The notes beneath the pieces are model-generated. The model did no database searches. It was not told the origin of the DNA and saw nothing but the letters and a program-made list of their open reading frames with translations. This document shows positions 33,624 to 42,334 of a stretch of 64,000 bases of DNA, in pieces (positions within the stretch are counted from its first letter, which is position 1; each line of letters begins with the position of its first letter). The DNA is from Cyclobacteriaceae bacterium. GTDB taxonomy: Bacteria; Bacteroidota; Bacteroidia; Cytophagales; Cyclobacteriaceae. Both the position numbers and the translations under genes were made by a program. The stretch lies in the NCBI GenBank assembly GCA_025455015.1, contig JALONI010000016.1, positions 1-64,000 on the forward strand, read 5' to 3'.

Positions 33624-34748
33624 CTATTTGTTGTCGATCAACCCGCGCCCGCTTTTTTTGATTTTGCCCTGCTCAAGAAGCTTTTTCGCCATCACGTCCA
33701 AAATGCCGTTGATAAACTGCTTGCTTTTGGGCGTGCTGTACTCTTTGGTCAGCTCAATGTATTCGTTGATGGTGACCTTAACGGGGATGTTTTGGAAAAA
33801 GAGCATTTCGGCCAACGCCATTTCCAGAATCACGCGGTCGGTCAGGGGCAGCCGGTCTACCTCCCAGTTTTTGGTGTTTTGGGCGATCAGTTGCTTGTAT
33901 TCTTCGGGCAGCCGGGCCGTTTCGGTGAATAGTTTTTCGATAAAACGCAGGTCATCGTCCCAATCGATAGACACCTTTTGTTCGGTGATTTTGCCATCGG
34001 CAAATGACTTGATGGTTTTTTCGACCAGGCTTTTGATAATGTCGCGATCTTCGGCCCACCGCAGGTCTTTTTCTTCAAAGTAATCGTTGATGATGGTCTT
34101 GCCCAGAATCACCCTGCGCACAATGTGGCGAAGAATGGTTTGTTGCTGTTCGGTGTTCGGGCTTTTGCTGTCGATAAATTTTTGGTAGTCGGCATCTTCT
34201 TTGAGCACTTCGCGGAACCACGTGCGCACGCGTTCGGGCTCAACTTGGGTTTCTGCACTTTTGATCCATTCCTTGTGCAGCTTCTCGTCTTGCGCGATGG
34301 AGGCCAGTACGTTGTTTTTGATGAAGTTGGTATGGCTGCCACGCTTGTCGGCTGCGGCCACCTCTCCCAGCGACACCAGCAGCCGCAACACGGTATGGTA
34401 CAGGCCGGTGAGCTTTTGTATCTCACTGATCAGGTTGCGTAGCAAAAACTGCTGGTCTTTGGCTACTTGTTGGGCATAGGTGGCCAGGGCTTGATCCACC
34501 ATGGCATTTACCGTTTCGTCTTCGGTGGCCTCGGTCAGCGGGGTGGCAAACTTTTTTTCAAAATGGGCCCTGCCGGCCTTCCGTTGTTTTTTGAGAAGTT
34601 CCTTGTCCTGCACTTCCATGCTGTTGAGGTCGGGCTGAAAGCGGGTGTCAATGGCGGCCAGCGCCAGTTGATAGTTGGCCTCCTTGCACTGATCGAAGGC
34701 GAAGAGGCTTTGCATGATTTTGATGCGCAGTGTACGTCTGTTGAGCAT
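33624..34748 (-). CDS. nusB: Transcription antitermination protein NusB
   Basis: 374 residues from MLNRRTLRIKIMQSLFAFDQCKE, which is the typical NusB beginning in this phylum. The classical NusB fold is at the C-terminus (about 230-365: RWAEDRDIIKSLVEKTIKSF...LTDRVILEMALAEMLFFQNIPVKVTINEYIELTKEYSTPKSKQFINGILD). The preceding 200 residues are a helical extension found in Bacteroidota NusB proteins and absent from the 140-residue E. coli type. NusB with NusE binds boxA RNA and supports rRNA antitermination. It is divergent from the ABC exporter and sits next to the YtxH-like gene. Confidence 0.93.
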   Translation of the reverse strand: MLNRRTLRIKIMQSLFAFDQCKEANYQLALAAIDTRFQPDLNSMEVQDKELLKKQRKAGRAHFEKKFATPLTEATEDETVNAMVDQALATYAQQVAKDQQFLLRNLISEIQKLTGLYHTVLRLLVSLGEVAAADKRGSHTNFIKNNVLASIAQDEKLHKEWIKSAETQVEPERVRTWFREVLKEDADYQKFIDSKSPNTEQQQTILRHIVRRVILGKTIINDYFEEKDLRWAEDRDIIKSLVEKTIKSFADGKITEQKVSIDWDDDLRFIEKLFTETARLPEEYKQLIAQNTKNWEVDRLPLTDRVILEMALAEMLFFQNIPVKVTINEYIELTKEYSTPKSKQFINGILDVMAKKLLEQGKIKKSGRGLIDNK

Positions 34749-34768
34749 ACCAAAGAACGAATGAGTGG

Positions 34769-34776
34769 CAAAGATA
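34769..34776 (-). promoter_or_regulatory. -7 box for nusB
   Basis: Minus strand TATCTTTG, exact TAnnTTTG, 20 bp before the ATG at 34748. A TTTTG about 17 bp further upstream could be the -33 element. Confidence 0.6.
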
Positions 34777-34853
34777 GGGAAAACCCCACGAGCAAAAGCG
34801 CCATGCGGGAACTTCTGTGCGCGTCCTTCGTTTTTATTCACGGCCGGGGTCGT

Positions 34854-34861
34854 TACCTTTG
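34854..34861 (+). promoter_or_regulatory. -7 box for the ABC exporter
   Basis: TACCTTTG, exact TAnnTTTG, 12 bp before the ATG at 34874. It rules against the track's start at 34817. Confidence 0.6.
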
Positions 34862-34873
34862 CCGCTCCCCGAA

Positions 34874-36661
34874 ATGAAAGAACTCCGCCACCTCAACCCG
34901 TATTTGCTGCGCTACAAATGGCACCTGATCTTCGGGCTGGTCTTTGTCGTTATTTCAAACTTGTTTCAGATTGTGCCCGCGCAGATGGTGCGCAACGCCA
35001 TCGACCTGGTCACCGAAAATATTCGGCTCAACCGCGCGCTGAAAGATACCTCCGTGCAGGCCGACTTCTTGGCCATCTTCTCGCACGGCATTTTTATTTA
35101 TGCCGCCCTCATTCTCGTGATGGCCCTGTTGCGTGGCGTATTCCTGTATTTTGTACGCCAGACCTTGATTGTCATGAGCCGCTTGGTGGAGTATGATCTG
35201 AAAAACGACATCTACGCCCACTACCAAACTCTGCCCCTCAGCTTTTATCGCAGAAACAGCACAGGCGATCTGATGAACCGCATCAGCGAAGATGTGGGCC
35301 GTGTGCGCATGTACCTCGGCCCCTCCATCATGTATGGCCTGCAGTTGATTACGCTGTTTGTGATCTTGATCCCCATCATGTTCAGCATCAGCGCCAAATT
35401 GACCTGGTATTCGCTCATTCCGCTGCCGATTTTGTCCATCAGCATTTTCTATGTCAACAACATCATTGAGCACCGCGCGGAGGAGATTCAAAAAAGCCAG
35501 TCGCGCCTGAGTACGTTTGTGCAGGAGGCTTTTTCAGGCATTCGCGTATTGAAGTCGTTTACGCGCGAAGAAGACAGCGTGGCAGACTTTGCCCGCGAAA
35601 GCAACGAGTACAAACGCCAGTCGCTCAAGCTCACCCGGGTGCAGGCGCTGTTTTTCCCGCTCATCATGGGGTTGATCGGGCTCAGCACCCTGCTGACTGT
35701 GTATGCGGGCAGCGTGGAGGTAATCAACGGCTCGCTGACGTTTGGTAACATTGCCGAGTTCATCATTTATGTGAACTTGCTCACCTGGCCGGTGGCTTCG
35801 CTCGGGTGGACGTTCAGCCTGGTGCAGCGGGCCGAGGCATCGCAGAAACGCATCAATGAATTTTTGCAAACGAAGACGGACATCGTGTCCACGGATAACC
35901 TCGCGGTGGACATTCGCGGCAAAATTGAGTTTTCCAACGTCTCGTTTACCTATCCGGACACGGGCATCCACGCCTTGAAAGGCATTTCATTTCAAATCAA
36001 CCCGGGCGAGTCGCTCGCGATCATCGGAGGCACGGGCTCGGGCAAGAGCACCGTATCATACCTGGTGGCGCGCTTGTACGATGTGACCGCAGGCACGGTA
36101 ACCATTGACGACCGGCCCATTCAACAATACAACCTGGTTCACTTGCGCCAGCAACTGGGAGTGGTGCCGCAAGATGTATTTCTCTTCAGCGACACGATCT
36201 ACAACAACATTGGTTTTGGGTTGGATGCGCCCACCGAAGAGAAGATCCTACAGGCGGCCAAAGATGCCGATGTATACCAAAACATCGTGGACTTCCCCCA
36301 GGGCTTTGCCACGCGCATAGGCGAGCGCGGCATCACGCTTTCAGGCGGGCAAAAACAGCGCGTGTCCATTGCCCGGGCCATCGTGCGCGAACCCAAAATA
36401 CTTATCCTGGACGATGCCCTTTCGGCCGTGGATACGAAAACAGAAAACACGATCCTCAACAGCATGAAAAAGATCATGCAAGGGCGCACCAGCATCGTCA
36501 TCTCGCACCGGGTGTCATCGGCCAAACTGGCCAACAGGATCATCGTGCTGCAAGATGGCCACATGGCCGAGCAGGGCACTCATGAAGAACTGATCGAAAA
36601 GCAGGGCCTCTACCACGAACTGTACGAGAAGCAGATGGCGGTGGACGAGGTAGAAGGGTAA
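34874..36661 (+). CDS. ABC exporter half-transporter (permease-ATPase fusion)
   Basis: 595 residues from MKELRHLNPYLLRYKWHLI. A six-helix exporter membrane domain (about 15-310) is followed by an ATPase with Walker A GGTGSGKST (Lys391), Q-loop QLGVVPQDVFLF, signature LSGGQKQR and Walker B LILDD. The residue after the Walker B Asp, normally the catalytic Glu, is Asp514 (LDDALSAVD). This LDD..SAVD form is typical of the degenerate-site half of heterodimeric exporters such as BmrC/TM287, so it may pair with another half-transporter encoded elsewhere. Substrates of such MsbA/LmrA-like exporters are lipids or hydrophobic compounds. It is divergent from nusB. Confidence 0.92.
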   Translation: MKELRHLNPYLLRYKWHLIFGLVFVVISNLFQIVPAQMVRNAIDLVTENIRLNRALKDTSVQADFLAIFSHGIFIYAALILVMALLRGVFLYFVRQTLIVMSRLVEYDLKNDIYAHYQTLPLSFYRRNSTGDLMNRISEDVGRVRMYLGPSIMYGLQLITLFVILIPIMFSISAKLTWYSLIPLPILSISIFYVNNIIEHRAEEIQKSQSRLSTFVQEAFSGIRVLKSFTREEDSVADFARESNEYKRQSLKLTRVQALFFPLIMGLIGLSTLLTVYAGSVEVINGSLTFGNIAEFIIYVNLLTWPVASLGWTFSLVQRAEASQKRINEFLQTKTDIVSTDNLAVDIRGKIEFSNVSFTYPDTGIHALKGISFQINPGESLAIIGGTGSGKSTVSYLVARLYDVTAGTVTIDDRPIQQYNLVHLRQQLGVVPQDVFLFSDTIYNNIGFGLDAPTEEKILQAAKDADVYQNIVDFPQGFATRIGERGITLSGGQKQRVSIARAIVREPKILILDDALSAVDTKTENTILNSMKKIMQGRTSIVISHRVSSAKLANRIIVLQDGHMAEQGTHEELIEKQGLYHELYEKQMAVDEVEG

Positions 36662-36761
36662 CCGCTCCGGGGCAGGGCCTCTGCGGCCGCCAACCGATCA
36701 TCAAAAACCCGGCTTTCGGTTGGGTGTGCTTTTGTTTCTTTGTCTTCCATACCCCAAGCGC

Positions 36762-38816
36762 ATGAAAAAGATAGTACTCGCCCTCGCCTTTTTGCCGTGC
36801 GTGGCCACGGCCCAATATGTGCCCACGATCGAAGAGGTGATCTCGCTGCGCAGCGTGGGCAACGTACACCTCGCGCCCGATGGCAAAGCCGTAGTGTTTA
36901 CCGTGCAGTCCACCGATTGGAACGAAAACCGCTATGACACCGAACTGTGGCTCAGTCGCGAAGGGGCCCCTCCGTTTCAACTTACCCACTACGCGAAGGG
37001 CAGCAGCGTAGCACCCCTGTTTTCGCCCGATGGCCAGTGGATTGCTTTTCTGTCCGATCGCGGAAACAAGAATCAGATTCATGTGATTCGCACACAAGGC
37101 GGTGAAGCGCGTGCAATAACCAAAGAAGAGGAAGGTATTTCGTTTTACGAGTGGCACCCGGATGGCCAACGCCTGGTGTTTGTGAAGCCCGACAAAGAAG
37201 ATAAAGCCAGGAAAGACCGCGAAAAGCGCTACGGTGCCTTTGAAGCCGATGACAAGGAGTTCACGCGCTCGCACCTGTGGCAAATCGAGTTCAAGCCCGA
37301 CATGGCTGACCCTGCCGAGCGCCCCTGCTACCAACCGGTGGATTCACTGAAAGCGAAAGCCGGCTGCCTGGAATGGCCCAAAGCCCAACGCATCACCGAA
37401 GGAAACTTTACCGTCACCGGCTTTTCCGTATCGCCCGATGGCAAACACATCGCCTTCAGCCATCAGCCCGATCCGTTAATCAACTCGTTTGTCAAATCCG
37501 ACCTTTCGATGGTGGAGCTGGCAACGAAAAAAGTGACCGCCTTGGTCACCCACCCCAGTGCTGATTCGTTTGAAGACTGGTCGCCCGACTCGCGCGAGGT
37601 TTTGTTCACGAGCAACGGCTCGGATACCCTTTCAAACTTCTACACCAACTCCAGGTTGTTTGCCATCCGCGTAGACACCAAGGCCATTCGCCCGTTGGCA
37701 AAAGACTGGGACGAAGACCTGGGAGGATTCACCTGGGAGGCTACCGGCATTTACAGCGCTATGTGGAACAAAACCAACCGCCCGCTCTACCGCGTTGATC
37801 CTTCCTCAGGCACCCATGCCGCGGTAGCGGCCCTGCCCCAACACGTGACAGGCCCTTCTTTTTCGCGCGATGGACGGACCGTGGCCTTTGTGGGACGCAA
37901 CGGAGATGAACTGGGCGAGGTGTACCTGGCGGCCGTGGGCAGTCAGGCTCAACGGCTCACGCAGATGAACGCCCAAATCAGCCAGTGGAAGGTAGCGAAG
38001 AGCGAAGTCATCGCCTGGAAAAGCAAAGACGGTACCACCATTGAAGGGGTGTTGCACAAACCCGCGCACTACGATCCTTCCAAAAAGTATCCTTTGCTGG
38101 TCATTATCCACGGGGGGCCCACCGGCATCGATACACCCTCACCGGTGCCCACACCCGGTCCCTATCCGGTGTTGCAGTGGCTCGACAAGGGCTGCCTTGT
38201 GCTACGGCCCAACTATCGCGGCTCGGCCGGATATGGCGAGGCGTTTCGAGCCCTCAACGTCAAGAACCTGGGCCTTGGCGATATGTGGGATGTGATGAGC
38301 GGCATTGACTACCTCGACAAAAAGGGGATGATCGACAAAACCAAAATGGGCTGCATGGGCTGGAGCCAGGGAGGCTATATTTCGGCCTTTCTCACCACCA
38401 ACACCGATGCGTTCAAAGCCATCTCCGTGGGCGCGGGCATCAGCAACTGGATGACGTACTACGTGAACACCGATATTCACCCGTTTACGCGTCAATACCT
38501 GAAGGCGACCCCCTGGAGCGATGAGGGCATCTACAAAAGGACATCGCCCATGACGACCATCCGCAAAGCCAAAACGCCCACGCTGATCCAACATGGAGAG
38601 TTTGACAAGCGTGTGCCCATCGCCAATGCATACGAGTTGTTGCAGGGCTTGCGCGACAACCGCGTGCCGGCCGAGCTGATGGTGTACAAAGGCTTTGGGC
38701 ATGGCATCACCAAACCCAAAGAGCGCCTGGCCGCCCACTGGCATAACTGGCAGTGGTTTGCCAAATACGTGTGGGGGGAAACGGTGGAGTTACCGTTGGG
38801 CGAGTCTGCAAAGTAA
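36762..38816 (+). CDS. Secreted prolyl-oligopeptidase-family peptidase (S9)
   Basis: 684 residues from MKKIVLALAFLPCVATAQ, a signal peptide. A beta-propeller region (about 20-420; repeats such as LAPDGKAVVFTVQ, FSPDGQWIAFLSDRG and VSPDGKHIAFSH) gates a C-terminal alpha/beta hydrolase. The nucleophile Ser535 lies in GWSQGGY, the Asp in HGEFDKRVPI and the His in GFGHGI. The layout fits acylaminoacyl or dipeptidyl peptidase types acting on short peptides in the periplasm. The upstream 59 bp show no clear -7 box except a TTCTTTG. The gene ends 2 bp from the convergent VOC gene. Confidence 0.93.
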   Translation: MKKIVLALAFLPCVATAQYVPTIEEVISLRSVGNVHLAPDGKAVVFTVQSTDWNENRYDTELWLSREGAPPFQLTHYAKGSSVAPLFSPDGQWIAFLSDRGNKNQIHVIRTQGGEARAITKEEEGISFYEWHPDGQRLVFVKPDKEDKARKDREKRYGAFEADDKEFTRSHLWQIEFKPDMADPAERPCYQPVDSLKAKAGCLEWPKAQRITEGNFTVTGFSVSPDGKHIAFSHQPDPLINSFVKSDLSMVELATKKVTALVTHPSADSFEDWSPDSREVLFTSNGSDTLSNFYTNSRLFAIRVDTKAIRPLAKDWDEDLGGFTWEATGIYSAMWNKTNRPLYRVDPSSGTHAAVAALPQHVTGPSFSRDGRTVAFVGRNGDELGEVYLAAVGSQAQRLTQMNAQISQWKVAKSEVIAWKSKDGTTIEGVLHKPAHYDPSKKYPLLVIIHGGPTGIDTPSPVPTPGPYPVLQWLDKGCLVLRPNYRGSAGYGEAFRALNVKNLGLGDMWDVMSGIDYLDKKGMIDKTKMGCMGWSQGGYISAFLTTNTDAFKAISVGAGISNWMTYYVNTDIHPFTRQYLKATPWSDEGIYKRTSPMTTIRKAKTPTLIQHGEFDKRVPIANAYELLQGLRDNRVPAELMVYKGFGHGITKPKERLAAHWHNWQWFAKYVWGETVELPLGESAK

Positions 38817-38818
38817 CG

Positions 38819-39229
38819 TTAGCGCGGGCGCGAAGCGATGCCCTGCACCACCACCAACCAGGGGACGCCAAACCGATCGGTGAGTGGTACACCCCGGGCG
38901 TGAGACGCAAAGCGTGCGCGCCTTCCGGTCTGTGAAAGCTGGCGGTAGCGCAGGTGCGCCTCGCGCGGGGTAGCGCAGCGCAACACCAATGACACCGCAT
39001 TGCCTTTGACAAGCCCCGTGTCGGCCGGCAAGTCGGTGCCGCACAAAGTGAAAGAATCCGTACGCAAGGTACCCTGCACGATCAGGTTTTTCATTGTCTC
39101 GGGTAAGCGGCTGCTCCGCGGTGATTCGCCTACGGTTTGGAGTGTGAGTGTTCCGCCCAGGCACTTTTGATAAAATGCCAGGGCCTGGCGGCAATTGCCG
39201 TTGAAGGTGAGGTGCGCCTGCAGGGTCAT
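38819..39229 (-). CDS. VOC-fold protein (PhnB/glyoxalase type)
   Basis: 136 residues with the paired beta-alpha-beta-beta-beta modules of the vicinal oxygen chelate fold: AHLTFNGNCRQALAFYQKCLGGTLTLQTVG at the start and TDRFGVPWLVV at the end, as in PhnB-like proteins. This group lacks a single known reaction; members range from glyoxalases to antibiotic-binding proteins. It is the last gene of a minus-strand run that begins with the DoxX gene at 41204, following a second VOC gene by 13 bp. Confidence 0.85.
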   Translation of the reverse strand: MTLQAHLTFNGNCRQALAFYQKCLGGTLTLQTVGESPRSSRLPETMKNLIVQGTLRTDSFTLCGTDLPADTGLVKGNAVSLVLRCATPREAHLRYRQLSQTGRRARFASHARGVPLTDRFGVPWLVVVQGIASRPR

Positions 39230-39242
39230 GCGTGTGAAAGCC

Positions 39243-39707
39243 CTAATCCGCCAATTCAGCTACCATGATTTTTTTCATTTGAAGCATGGCCTCCAGGGCT
39301 CGTTGCCGCGTTGCCTTGTTCTTATGGTTGGCCAGTTGGAAGTATACCTCGGGCACCACCTGCCACGACAGCCCATATTTATCTTTTACCCACCCACACG
39401 GGCCCTCGCTGCCACCCTGCGCGGTGAGTGACTCCCAATAGTAGTCGACTTCTGCCTGATCTTTGCACGTGATCACAAACGAGACCGACTCGTTGAACGC
39501 AAACAACGGCCCGGCCGCCAGCAGTTGAAAATCCATACCCATCAGGTTAACGGTGGCGGTGTCAAAGTTTCGGCCGGGCGCGGGCACATCGTTGTAGACC
39601 TGATAGGATTTTAACTTCCCTTTTTTGAAAATGGACAAGTAGTACTCGGCCGCTGTCTTGGCATCCTTTTCAATCCAGACACAAGGCGTGATTTTTTGTT
39701 TGATCAT
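39243..39707 (-). CDS. VOC-fold protein (3-demethylubiquinone methyltransferase-like domain)
   Basis: 154 residues from MIKQKITPCVWIEKDAKTAAEYY. The sequence fits the PhnB-like group often mislabelled 3-demethylubiquinone-9 3-methyltransferase: CVWIEKDAKTAAEYYLSIF, FDTATVNLMGMDFQLLAAGPLFAFNESVSFVITCKDQAEVDYYWESL, GGSEGPCGWVKDKYGLSWQVVP. No SAM-binding motif exists, so it is not a methyltransferase. It sits 58 bp after the SRPBCC gene and 13 bp before another VOC gene. The small-molecule substrate is unknown. Confidence 0.88.
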   Translation of the reverse strand: MIKQKITPCVWIEKDAKTAAEYYLSIFKKGKLKSYQVYNDVPAPGRNFDTATVNLMGMDFQLLAAGPLFAFNESVSFVITCKDQAEVDYYWESLTAQGGSEGPCGWVKDKYGLSWQVVPEVYFQLANHKNKATRQRALEAMLQMKKIMVAELAD

Positions 39708-39765
39708 GGTGGATGGGTTTGACGTTTGAAGGGTACAGAGTTTTCCGGTTGTTGTCGCACCGGTC

Positions 39766-40215
39766 TCAGGCATCCGGAATATGGGGTTCGACCAGTTTTT
39801 TTAACTTCTCAAGCGATTCCTGCCAGCCCAGGTAGCACATCTCTGCCGGGATGGCAGCCGGTATCCCTTCTTGCGTAACCACCAGTTCGGTACCACAAGA
39901 CACCGCCTTGAGACGAAGAGTCGTGGTCATTTCGCCCGGCAGGTTAGGATCGTCAAAGCAGTCGGTGTATTGAATCAACTGAGGCGGCACGATCGCCAAA
40001 TACCGTCCGCCAAAGGCATGGCTGTGGCCCGTGGTAAAGTTGGTGAAGGACATCCGGTACGTGCCACCTACGTTCACATCCAGGGTATGTACCTTGGCTA
40101 CAAATCCGTAAGGCGGCAGCCAGGCAGCCATCGCATCGGGATCGGTAAAGGCCTTGAACACTTTTTCGGGAGGTGCCATAAGCACGCGGTGCAGGTGTAC
40201 ATTATTCGTTGACAT
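39766..40215 (-). CDS. SRPBCC/AHSA1-type protein
   Basis: 149 residues of the START/Bet v1-like AHSA1 group. The N-terminal VHLHRVLMAPPEKVFKAFTDPDAMAAWLPPYGF is the diagnostic beginning, and the C-terminal MCYLGWQESLEKLKKLVEPHIPD is the final long helix. The fold binds hydrophobic ligands in a cavity; the group is of diverse or unknown function. Its ATG overlaps the end of a truncated SRPBCC fragment (40202-40369), whose stop lies in the first codons of this gene. Confidence 0.88.
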   Translation of the reverse strand: MSTNNVHLHRVLMAPPEKVFKAFTDPDAMAAWLPPYGFVAKVHTLDVNVGGTYRMSFTNFTTGHSHAFGGRYLAIVPPQLIQYTDCFDDPNLPGEMTTTLRLKAVSCGTELVVTQEGIPAAIPAEMCYLGWQESLEKLKKLVEPHIPDA

Positions 40216-40369
40216 GGTTCATGGGGGTTGGTGATTTACGGCTGTATTGCCGACCTGTGATGGCAGCGGTACAAAGCGGCCAATGGTGGTCGGGGTTTGT
40301 CCACACATTCCACACCGTATGGATGCGGGCATTGATCGCTGCCGCACGGGTGATTTTTGGATGGCTCAT
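40202..40369 (-). pseudogene. Remnant of an SRPBCC/AHSA1 gene
   Basis: 55-codon reading frame starting MSHPKITRAAAINARIHTVWNVWTNPDH, which has the characteristic opening of an AHSA1-type protein (compare KITVEATINAPVEKVWxxWTNPEH). After about 30 residues the similarity stops, and a short unrelated tail (ITGRQYSRKSPTPMNHVNE) runs into the start of the intact SRPBCC gene. This looks like a copy that lost its 3' three quarters by deletion, probably after tandem duplication. It may still be translated, but a folded product is unlikely. Confidence 0.55.
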
Positions 40370-40380
40370 GGCGTTAGGCG

Positions 40381-40785
40381 TTAACGTGTTGCTACGGGTA
40401 GTCGTTCCAAACGGCCTTTGCGTTTCACAATGTTGTGGTAGTCCCATTGTATGTTTTTTGATTTCTTCAGCCAGCGTTTGACATCGCTCAGGGTTACTTC
40501 GGACGGGCTATTGAGAAAAATAGATGCGTCTTTAAACGATCCGCCTCGCACGTTCAGTTTTTCTTCGTCAAAGCTCGCACCGCTCCAGAACATCAAGCGG
40601 ATGCCCTTTTTCTGTTTGCTGTATCCCACCACAGGATTGCCGTTTAAAAACCAAACCGGATGGCCGTGCCAGATTTTGCGCTCGGCATCCGTTAACTCGG
40701 TGTCGATAGCGGCCGCCAAGCGGTCGCAAATTTCTTGGTCAGTTGTCGTTTGGCGGTGGTGATAGTCCTGGATGGCGGTGTTCAT
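40381..40785 (-). CDS. DUF1801 domain protein
   Basis: 134 residues. TDAERKIWHGHPVWFLNGNPVVGYSKQKKGIRLMFWSGASFDEE matches the DUF1801 pattern, in which a wHGxPvW/YF segment and a later strand GIRLMFW recur. The structure is iron-chaperone (frataxin)-like in some relatives, but the function is unproven. It follows the DoxX gene by 14 bp and precedes the SRPBCC remnant by 11 bp, so it belongs to the same operon. Confidence 0.82.
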   Translation of the reverse strand: MNTAIQDYHHRQTTTDQEICDRLAAAIDTELTDAERKIWHGHPVWFLNGNPVVGYSKQKKGIRLMFWSGASFDEEKLNVRGGSFKDASIFLNSPSEVTLSDVKRWLKKSKNIQWDYHNIVKRKGRLERLPVATR

Positions 40786-40799
40786 CGGGTTGGCCGGTT

Positions 40800-41204
40800 T
40801 TAAGATAAGGATTGCTGGAGCAAGGGGCTCGCGCTTTTGGTTGCCGCGTGTGGATAATAAAAATACGAGACCGCCAGGATGGCCAAAAATACCATCGGCA
40901 TGGCGATGAAGCCGATGTTGCCATCAACCACTGCGTGGCTGAGTGCGGCAAACAGCAGGTTGAAGGTGAACCCGGCATAGGCCCACTCTTTGAGTTTAAC
41001 CGGAGTGGCCGGAAGCACAATCGCCATCACCCCCAGCACCTTGCATACGATCAGGGCATAGGCAAAATAATCGGGGTAGCCGAGCGCTTGGGTGCCCACC
41101 GTAGCGTAGTGCGGGGCAACGAGTAGGGTACCCAGGGGCATTACGCCCTCCCATAATGCGATGATCGTGGTGGCGATCCAGAAAAATGTCTTTTGTTTTT
41201 TCAT
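40800..41204 (-). CDS. DoxX-like membrane protein
   Basis: 134 residues from MKKQKTFFWIATTIIALWEGVMPLG, with four hydrophobic segments (FFWIATTIIALWEGVMPLGTLL, FAYALIVCKVLGVMAIVLP, WAYAGFTFNLLFAALSHAVV, GFIAMPMVFLAILAVSYFYY). The pattern LGYPDYFAYALIVCKVLG and the helix starting KEWAYAGFTFNLLFAALSH are typical of DoxX-like family members in Bacteroidota. It is the first gene of the minus-strand stress-type operon and is divergent from the DJ-1/AraC regulator, with about 150 bp between starts. The role is unknown; some DoxX proteins help sulfur-stress or membrane redox tasks. Confidence 0.85.
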   Translation of the reverse strand: MKKQKTFFWIATTIIALWEGVMPLGTLLVAPHYATVGTQALGYPDYFAYALIVCKVLGVMAIVLPATPVKLKEWAYAGFTFNLLFAALSHAVVDGNIGFIAMPMVFLAILAVSYFYYPHAATKSASPLLQQSLS

Positions 41205-41356
41205 GTGTGTGGTGTTTAATATTGGCCGCGAAGTTTTTGTCGTTTGCTGAGGCAAAGGTGGGGGACCACCCGGTAGGATGGCGGGTGCAAAAGCGACAAC
41301 TGCAGGGGTTGATTGTGACAATGGGTGTCGGTAGCTTTGAGACTCAATCCAAAGCC

Positions 41357-42334
41357 ATGAAGATATCGGTGTTTGTGCCCGAGTATGGTGTTATCGAAGC
41401 GATCACTCCCCCCTACCGCTCCTTCCAAACCGCCAATGAGTTTTTGACAGCATTTGGCAAAAAGCCGGCTTTTCAAGTGGAGTACGTGGGGCTGAGCAAA
41501 CACGTGCTGGCCAACAACGGGGAGTATTCCATCAAAACCGACCGGCTGCTGAAGGACGTGGCCGCCACCGACCTGTTGATCATACCGCCTACGTTTGGCG
41601 ATACCGCGCGCGGTATCGCGGCCAATGCCAAAGCCATCCCGCACTTCAAAAAGCTATACCACAACGGCAGTCGCCTGGCCAGTCTTTGCATTGGCGCATT
41701 TCTGCTGGCCGAAACCGGATTGCTGAATGGAAAAAAATGTTCCACGCATTGGGCCTATGTGTCGGAATTCAAGCAAAAATACCCTCAAGTTGAGGTGGCC
41801 GATGGCGCCATCATCACCGAGCAGGACAACCTTTACAGCAGTGGCGGGGCCAACAGTCTGTGGAATTTGGTGCTGTACTTGATTGAGAAATTCGCGGATC
41901 GGCAAACGGCCATTCTGATCTCCAAATACTTTGCGCTGGACATTGACCGCAACAGCCAGGCGGCCTTCACAATTTTTCGCGGCCAACGAAACCACGCAGA
42001 CGCAGAAATACTCGCCATACAAGAGCACATCGAACAGCATTATGCCGATAAGCTGACCATTGATGACCTGGCTGCCCGGTGCCACCTGGGCCGCAGAACC
42101 TTTGAGCGCAGGTTCAAACAGGCCACCACCAATACGGCCATTGAATACATTCAGCGTGTGCGCATGGAAGCGGCCAAAAAATTTTTTGAGGCGTCCCGCA
42201 AAAACGTTTCGGAAGTGATGTTTGATGTGGGCTACACAGATACCAAGGCATTTCGCGATATCTTCAAAAAAATAACAGGACTTACGCCCATCGAATACCG
42301 CACCAAGTACGCAAAAGTGGCCAGCGAGCGGTAG
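41357..42334 (+). CDS. GlxA-type regulator: DJ-1/PfpI domain plus AraC helix-turn-helix
   Basis: 325 residues from MKISVFVPEYGVIEAITPP; upstream in-frame codons (track start 41186) overlap the DoxX start region and are not domain-like. The N-terminal class I glutamine amidotransferase-like domain (about 1-190) has the elbow CIGAFLLAETGLLNGKKCSTHW. The C-terminal AraC domain (about 220-320) has two helix-turn-helix motifs: LTIDDLAARCHLGRRTFERRFKQ and VSEVMFDVGYTDTKAFRDIFKKITGLTPIEYR. Being divergent from the DoxX-DUF1801-SRPBCC-VOC operon, it probably controls that operon. The ligand is unknown. Confidence 0.92.
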   Translation: MKISVFVPEYGVIEAITPPYRSFQTANEFLTAFGKKPAFQVEYVGLSKHVLANNGEYSIKTDRLLKDVAATDLLIIPPTFGDTARGIAANAKAIPHFKKLYHNGSRLASLCIGAFLLAETGLLNGKKCSTHWAYVSEFKQKYPQVEVADGAIITEQDNLYSSGGANSLWNLVLYLIEKFADRQTAILISKYFALDIDRNSQAAFTIFRGQRNHADAEILAIQEHIEQHYADKLTIDDLAARCHLGRRTFERRFKQATTNTAIEYIQRVRMEAAKKFFEASRKNVSEVMFDVGYTDTKAFRDIFKKITGLTPIEYRTKYAKVASER

